Part shown: one piece after another, positions 60,877-64,000 of the stretch
Numbering within the stretch: position 1 is the first letter of the stretch
Layout: every line of letters starts with the position of its first letter
Source: Manis javanica
Lineage: Eukaryota > Chordata > Mammalia > Pholidota > Manidae
DNA: 64,000 nt
Direction of reading: 5' to 3'
Assembly: GCF_040802235.1 (NCBI RefSeq)
Contig: NC_133170.1
Location: 5,905,001 to 5,969,000, forward strand
Notes under the pieces: model-generated
The model's input: the letters and a program-made list of their open reading frames with translations, nothing else
Databases searched by the model: none
What the model was told of the DNA's origin: nothing
Program-made: the position numbers and the translations under genes

Positions 60877-63412
60877 GTAACTCTGGGATTGACATTTACT
60901 ATCTTTTTACGTTATTTACCTGCTAACATTTCTTGAGCATTTTATATATTTACCTATTTTTAAAAAAGAAATGGATATTGTTTCTGTTTTTGTCTCACAG
61001 ACTCTAATCATCCAGTATTCAAAGTTGTGTGTGCCTTGGAGATTAAAGACCACTAAACTTTCTAGTTTGATAGTCCTTTGGACTGTAAGCCCATTAGAAC
61101 TTCAAGTCTATTATTTTCTCTGCACAGCCTGAAAATTTCCATCAACGGGTGGTGGAGAAATTGAGTTAAATTCATTACTAACTGGGAACTTCGGTGTCTC
61201 TCTTTTCTGAAAACAGCCACCTCACCTGAACTTCCCCCAGAATCCCCCAGGAGAAGTGGCCACCACCTGATACAGTTCATCTGTGTAAGGTGGCAGGTAT
61301 ATATCTCCCCCTTCTCTGGTCAGGAAGTAGGTGCTCACAAATTTTTTTAAATATGAGGGTGTCAGCTTGCCAGAGTTAAAAGCTGATGACTTACATATGG
61401 GAGATCCCTTTGGACAAGTTCTTATAACCACTCCATATTTTGGTTACTCTGTAAAAATAGTAAATGCATAGGGTAAAACTAAATAAAATGCTGAATATTA
61501 AGTGCTTCACACAGAGTATGGCACAGTGGTAGCTCTGATTACAGCTAATATTTATAGTTATATGAACCAGAAGAAGTATCAACACCCATTTCTATCAGGA
61601 TTTTTCGCTGTGAAGTTGTCTATCTACGCAATAACTGAGTGTGTATTCCACCCACTAGAAGAAATGGTTTTCTTTCCAAAAACATTGCTGGAGCCACGGA
61701 AGAGTCACAGAGTCATTATATGACCTGATTAATTGAGAGGTAATGCTGGTTCCCACAAGGATGTGTGGTACATGGTGGAATTTATGCAACTCAGTAAGAA
61801 TCGATGGTGTTTTACCATCTCTCCATGGGTCAGATTTTGCTTCTTGTCCTAGCACAAGGCTCTTTGCTTAACTAAATGTCAGTAGGCCCAGGTTCTATGC
61901 TCAGCATAGTCACAAAATATGACCTTGGCTGTGATACTCGGAACATTACAGGGAACCTTTGATGACTATCTCATGCTCAGATGACAGAGGTAAACTGTCA
62001 TCATTAGATATCTGTGTATATACAGTTACGCTCCAAATCTGTACCTCACTTCATCATTTAATGTAAATCACAAAAGACACACACACACACACAAATGCAC
62101 ATTCACGCGGCTCCATCCCCTAGAGAGCTTCGTAAGTATAAGCAGGTGCGTTCTCTGAATAGCTCAACGAGTCTCTGGAAGGTTGTGTTTCATTTTGGTG
62201 ATGTGTATTGTCCAAAGTCTAAACTTATTATACAACTGCTATCCCTGCCCTAGTTCTCATCTTTGTTTTTATTTCTCCATAATTAATGAAAATAGAAATA
62301 CACATCCCGGCAGACTTTGCAGGAATGATGTAGGGATAAATGAGGTAATGTGAGCAAGAACTTTTATCCAATGAAAGGACAGGCATGTTACATGACTCAA
62401 GGCATATTATAATTACTCACGACTGTTTGATACAGTTGTCCATTTATCTGGTGAAGGGGAGCTATGAAACAGGCAGAGCACGTGAGCACCTTTCAGCCAT
62501 TGCAGGATATACAGGAAGAATAAGCCACAATTTGGGCATCAGAAGAAGATCCTAGGTATTTTTCTAGCAGCGGTGTATCGGAGGACAAGCAGGACTAAAA
62601 AATTATGTAGACATACTTTCTCCAGCAAAGAGCTTCTTTTTCCCAACTCCTGCACCTCCAGTCATTGTTGAAACAGAACATAATGGGCATATGGGCTAGA
62701 CACCTAAGAACTGCCTGGATTTTGCCTTGTGGGAAACTGATGAGCATGTAATTATGTTCTGTTACCTGGAGCAGAGATTTAAATAAGAAGGGAACAGTTA
62801 TTCAAAAAGTGGGTAAGTTGATGGGACAGAGACTAAAGCATCCTTTAGAAAATCTGCTTACTTCAACCTAGATAATCACAAGTTTATTCAGTGGTAATCA
62901 AACTCTTTAAATATATATAATATTTAGGGACTGTGAGGAATTATTTTTCACCACTCATGGCTCCTGTTTGCCAAACTCAGTCCCTCTTATTTCATGAATT
63001 GCCCCTATAAAAATCACTCCCTGCCTTCAAACAAGTGGAATGCCGACTCTTGTGTCTTACGCCTCCTTGCTCTCACCTAGCAACTGGCCGTCGCTGTAGT
63101 AGACCAGTCATTCTTGTACCGTAAGAACTAAGCGCCCGGCGTGGCACATGTAGTGAATGTTGAGGCAGGAGTAGTGGTCCAGACAGGCTTGCTCAGCGTG
63201 CCGTCTGTGCCTCGTGCGCTGCCTGCACCTCTTTCAGTGTTGGTGCCCCTCTTGCTGCGAAGGTGAACCCTGAAGGGCAGGGGGAGTTCTGTCTACTCTT
63301 CAGAGACCTGCATATCGTGGGTGAATATTCACTCTTGGAAGGTAGCAGCAATGACCCACTTTATTTTTTATTTCTTAACCAGATCATACATTATGAAACT
63401 ATTTTCTTTCAG
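60877..63412. other. Intron 6: mostly unassigned, one (AC)8 tract
   Basis: A MIR-like sense stretch is possible at about 61880-62010. A short (AC)8 lies at 62077-62092. A CpG-richer stretch at 63040-63260 precedes the last exon. No gene or RNA recognised. Confidence 0.4.
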
Positions 63413-63484
63413 TTACCTGGCCGGGCAACCAGTTTTGATAGTCAAGGATCCTGTCCATCTCCCAAACCGCCTTCCACACCATAA
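63413..63484 (+). CDS. SYT10: SYT10 coding exon 7: C-terminal tail and stop
   Basis: Starts after acceptor attttctttcag in phase 0 and encodes residues 501-523, a proline- and serine-rich tail (LPGRATSFDSQGSCPSPKPP, then STP) followed by TAA at 63482-63484. This tail follows C2B and has no fold of its own. Summed exons give 523 residues, the normal SYT10 length, which confirms that no coding exon is missing. Confidence 0.96.
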   Translation, partial: LPGRATSFDSQGSCPSPKPPSTP

Positions 63485-64000
63485 TGCCTCCAAAATAAAA
63501 CCATCCTGCGAAGGACACAGAATCACATTCTCGTCAAATCAGAGAAAAAAGAAGTGGAGGTGTGATTTCCTCACTTCAAATGTATCGTGATAATGAAAAA
63601 AAACTTGTGCAGTTTTTCATTTACTTTCTTGTCCTGTTTATTAACTTTGAACATCTTGACATATTTTACTTGAATACAAATGGTCCTTACTGACAGAGGT
63701 ATTTTATTCATGTTATATGCCTATTAGCACAAACAGTGTTTTAATAAGTTGTAATGCTTTGCATAAGCAAAGAAATACGTTTTTTAAGAAGAATACATAC
63801 TTATCTGAAATTAAGGAGAGTTTATGCTGCTGTTGTATAAAGTAGTACGTCACGTGTGTATGGTTCTGATTTTGTTATGAGTATATTCGTTTCCAGTTGT
63901 GTACATGATCCTATATAAACCTTAATGGAGATTTTGAACTTAACTTACACAGCATTAAATCCTTGTGTGATCGACTTAACGTTCCTTCCCTGATAATATA
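63485..64000 (+). other. SYT10: SYT10 3' UTR (start), with candidate poly(A) signal at 63954-63959
   Basis: AT-rich sequence after the stop codon. AATAAA at 63494 is only 10 bases past the stop and unlikely to be the main signal. ATTAAA at 63954 is followed within about 20 bases by a GU-rich stretch (ccttgtgtgatcg), a plausible cleavage signal. The transcript may also continue beyond the window. Confidence 0.45.

Noticed and set aside
63494..63499. AATAAA as the SYT10 poly(A) signal
   Set aside because: It begins only 10 bases past the stop codon and has no strong GU-rich element at the right distance; a later ATTAAA is more likely.
1..64000. CRISPR arrays, bacterial operons, tRNA or snRNA genes
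   Set aside because: None seen; the intron-exon structure and repeats are those of a mammalian nuclear genome. The simple repeats present have no spacer structure.

Overview
The window is nuclear DNA from a placental mammal. It carries one protein-coding gene on the + strand, recognisable as synaptotagmin-10 (SYT10), with all seven coding exons, AG/GT splice borders and ancient mammalian repeats (L2, MIR, L1). I saw no Alu, B1/B2, carnivore, ruminant or equid SINEs. The one fairly young L1 3' end (about 55.4-56.0 kb) looks laurasiatherian. A SINE-poor lineage such as pangolins would fit, but that is a weak guess.

Layout. Positions 1-9.7 kb are 5' flank: an LTR-like remnant, an L1 5' part in sense, a long L1 ORF2 piece in antisense, and an L1/HAL1-like remnant. 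A CpG island at about 9.69-11.35 kb holds the promoter, a 7-codon upstream ORF in strong start context and coding exon 1. Introns 1 (11.5 kb), 2 (12.7 kb) and 3 (20.6 kb) are AT-rich and hold mainly L2 and MIR relics. Exons 4-7 cluster in the last 8 kb. The 3' UTR starts at 63485 and may end just inside the window.

The exons add up to 1,569 coding bases plus a stop, a 523-residue protein with no frameshift. It has a luminal N-terminus with three cysteines, one transmembrane segment, a linker, and C2A and C2B domains whose calcium-binding acidic residues are present. The gene therefore looks intact and functional as a calcium sensor for exocytosis.

The most unusual structure is in intron 3. 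A processed RPS20 pseudogene is interrupted in its coding part by a 498-bp copy of DNA lying 2.95 kb upstream (48869-49366). The copy has about 97% identity, no indels, no target-site duplication and short microhomology at both joints. This looks like a templated insertion made during break repair or by replication template switching. A second point is that intron 2 carries long UG-repeat tracts close to both ends, and the exon 3 acceptor is UG-rich rather than pyrimidine-rich. I found no novel gene system, tRNA, CRISPR or other RNA gene.
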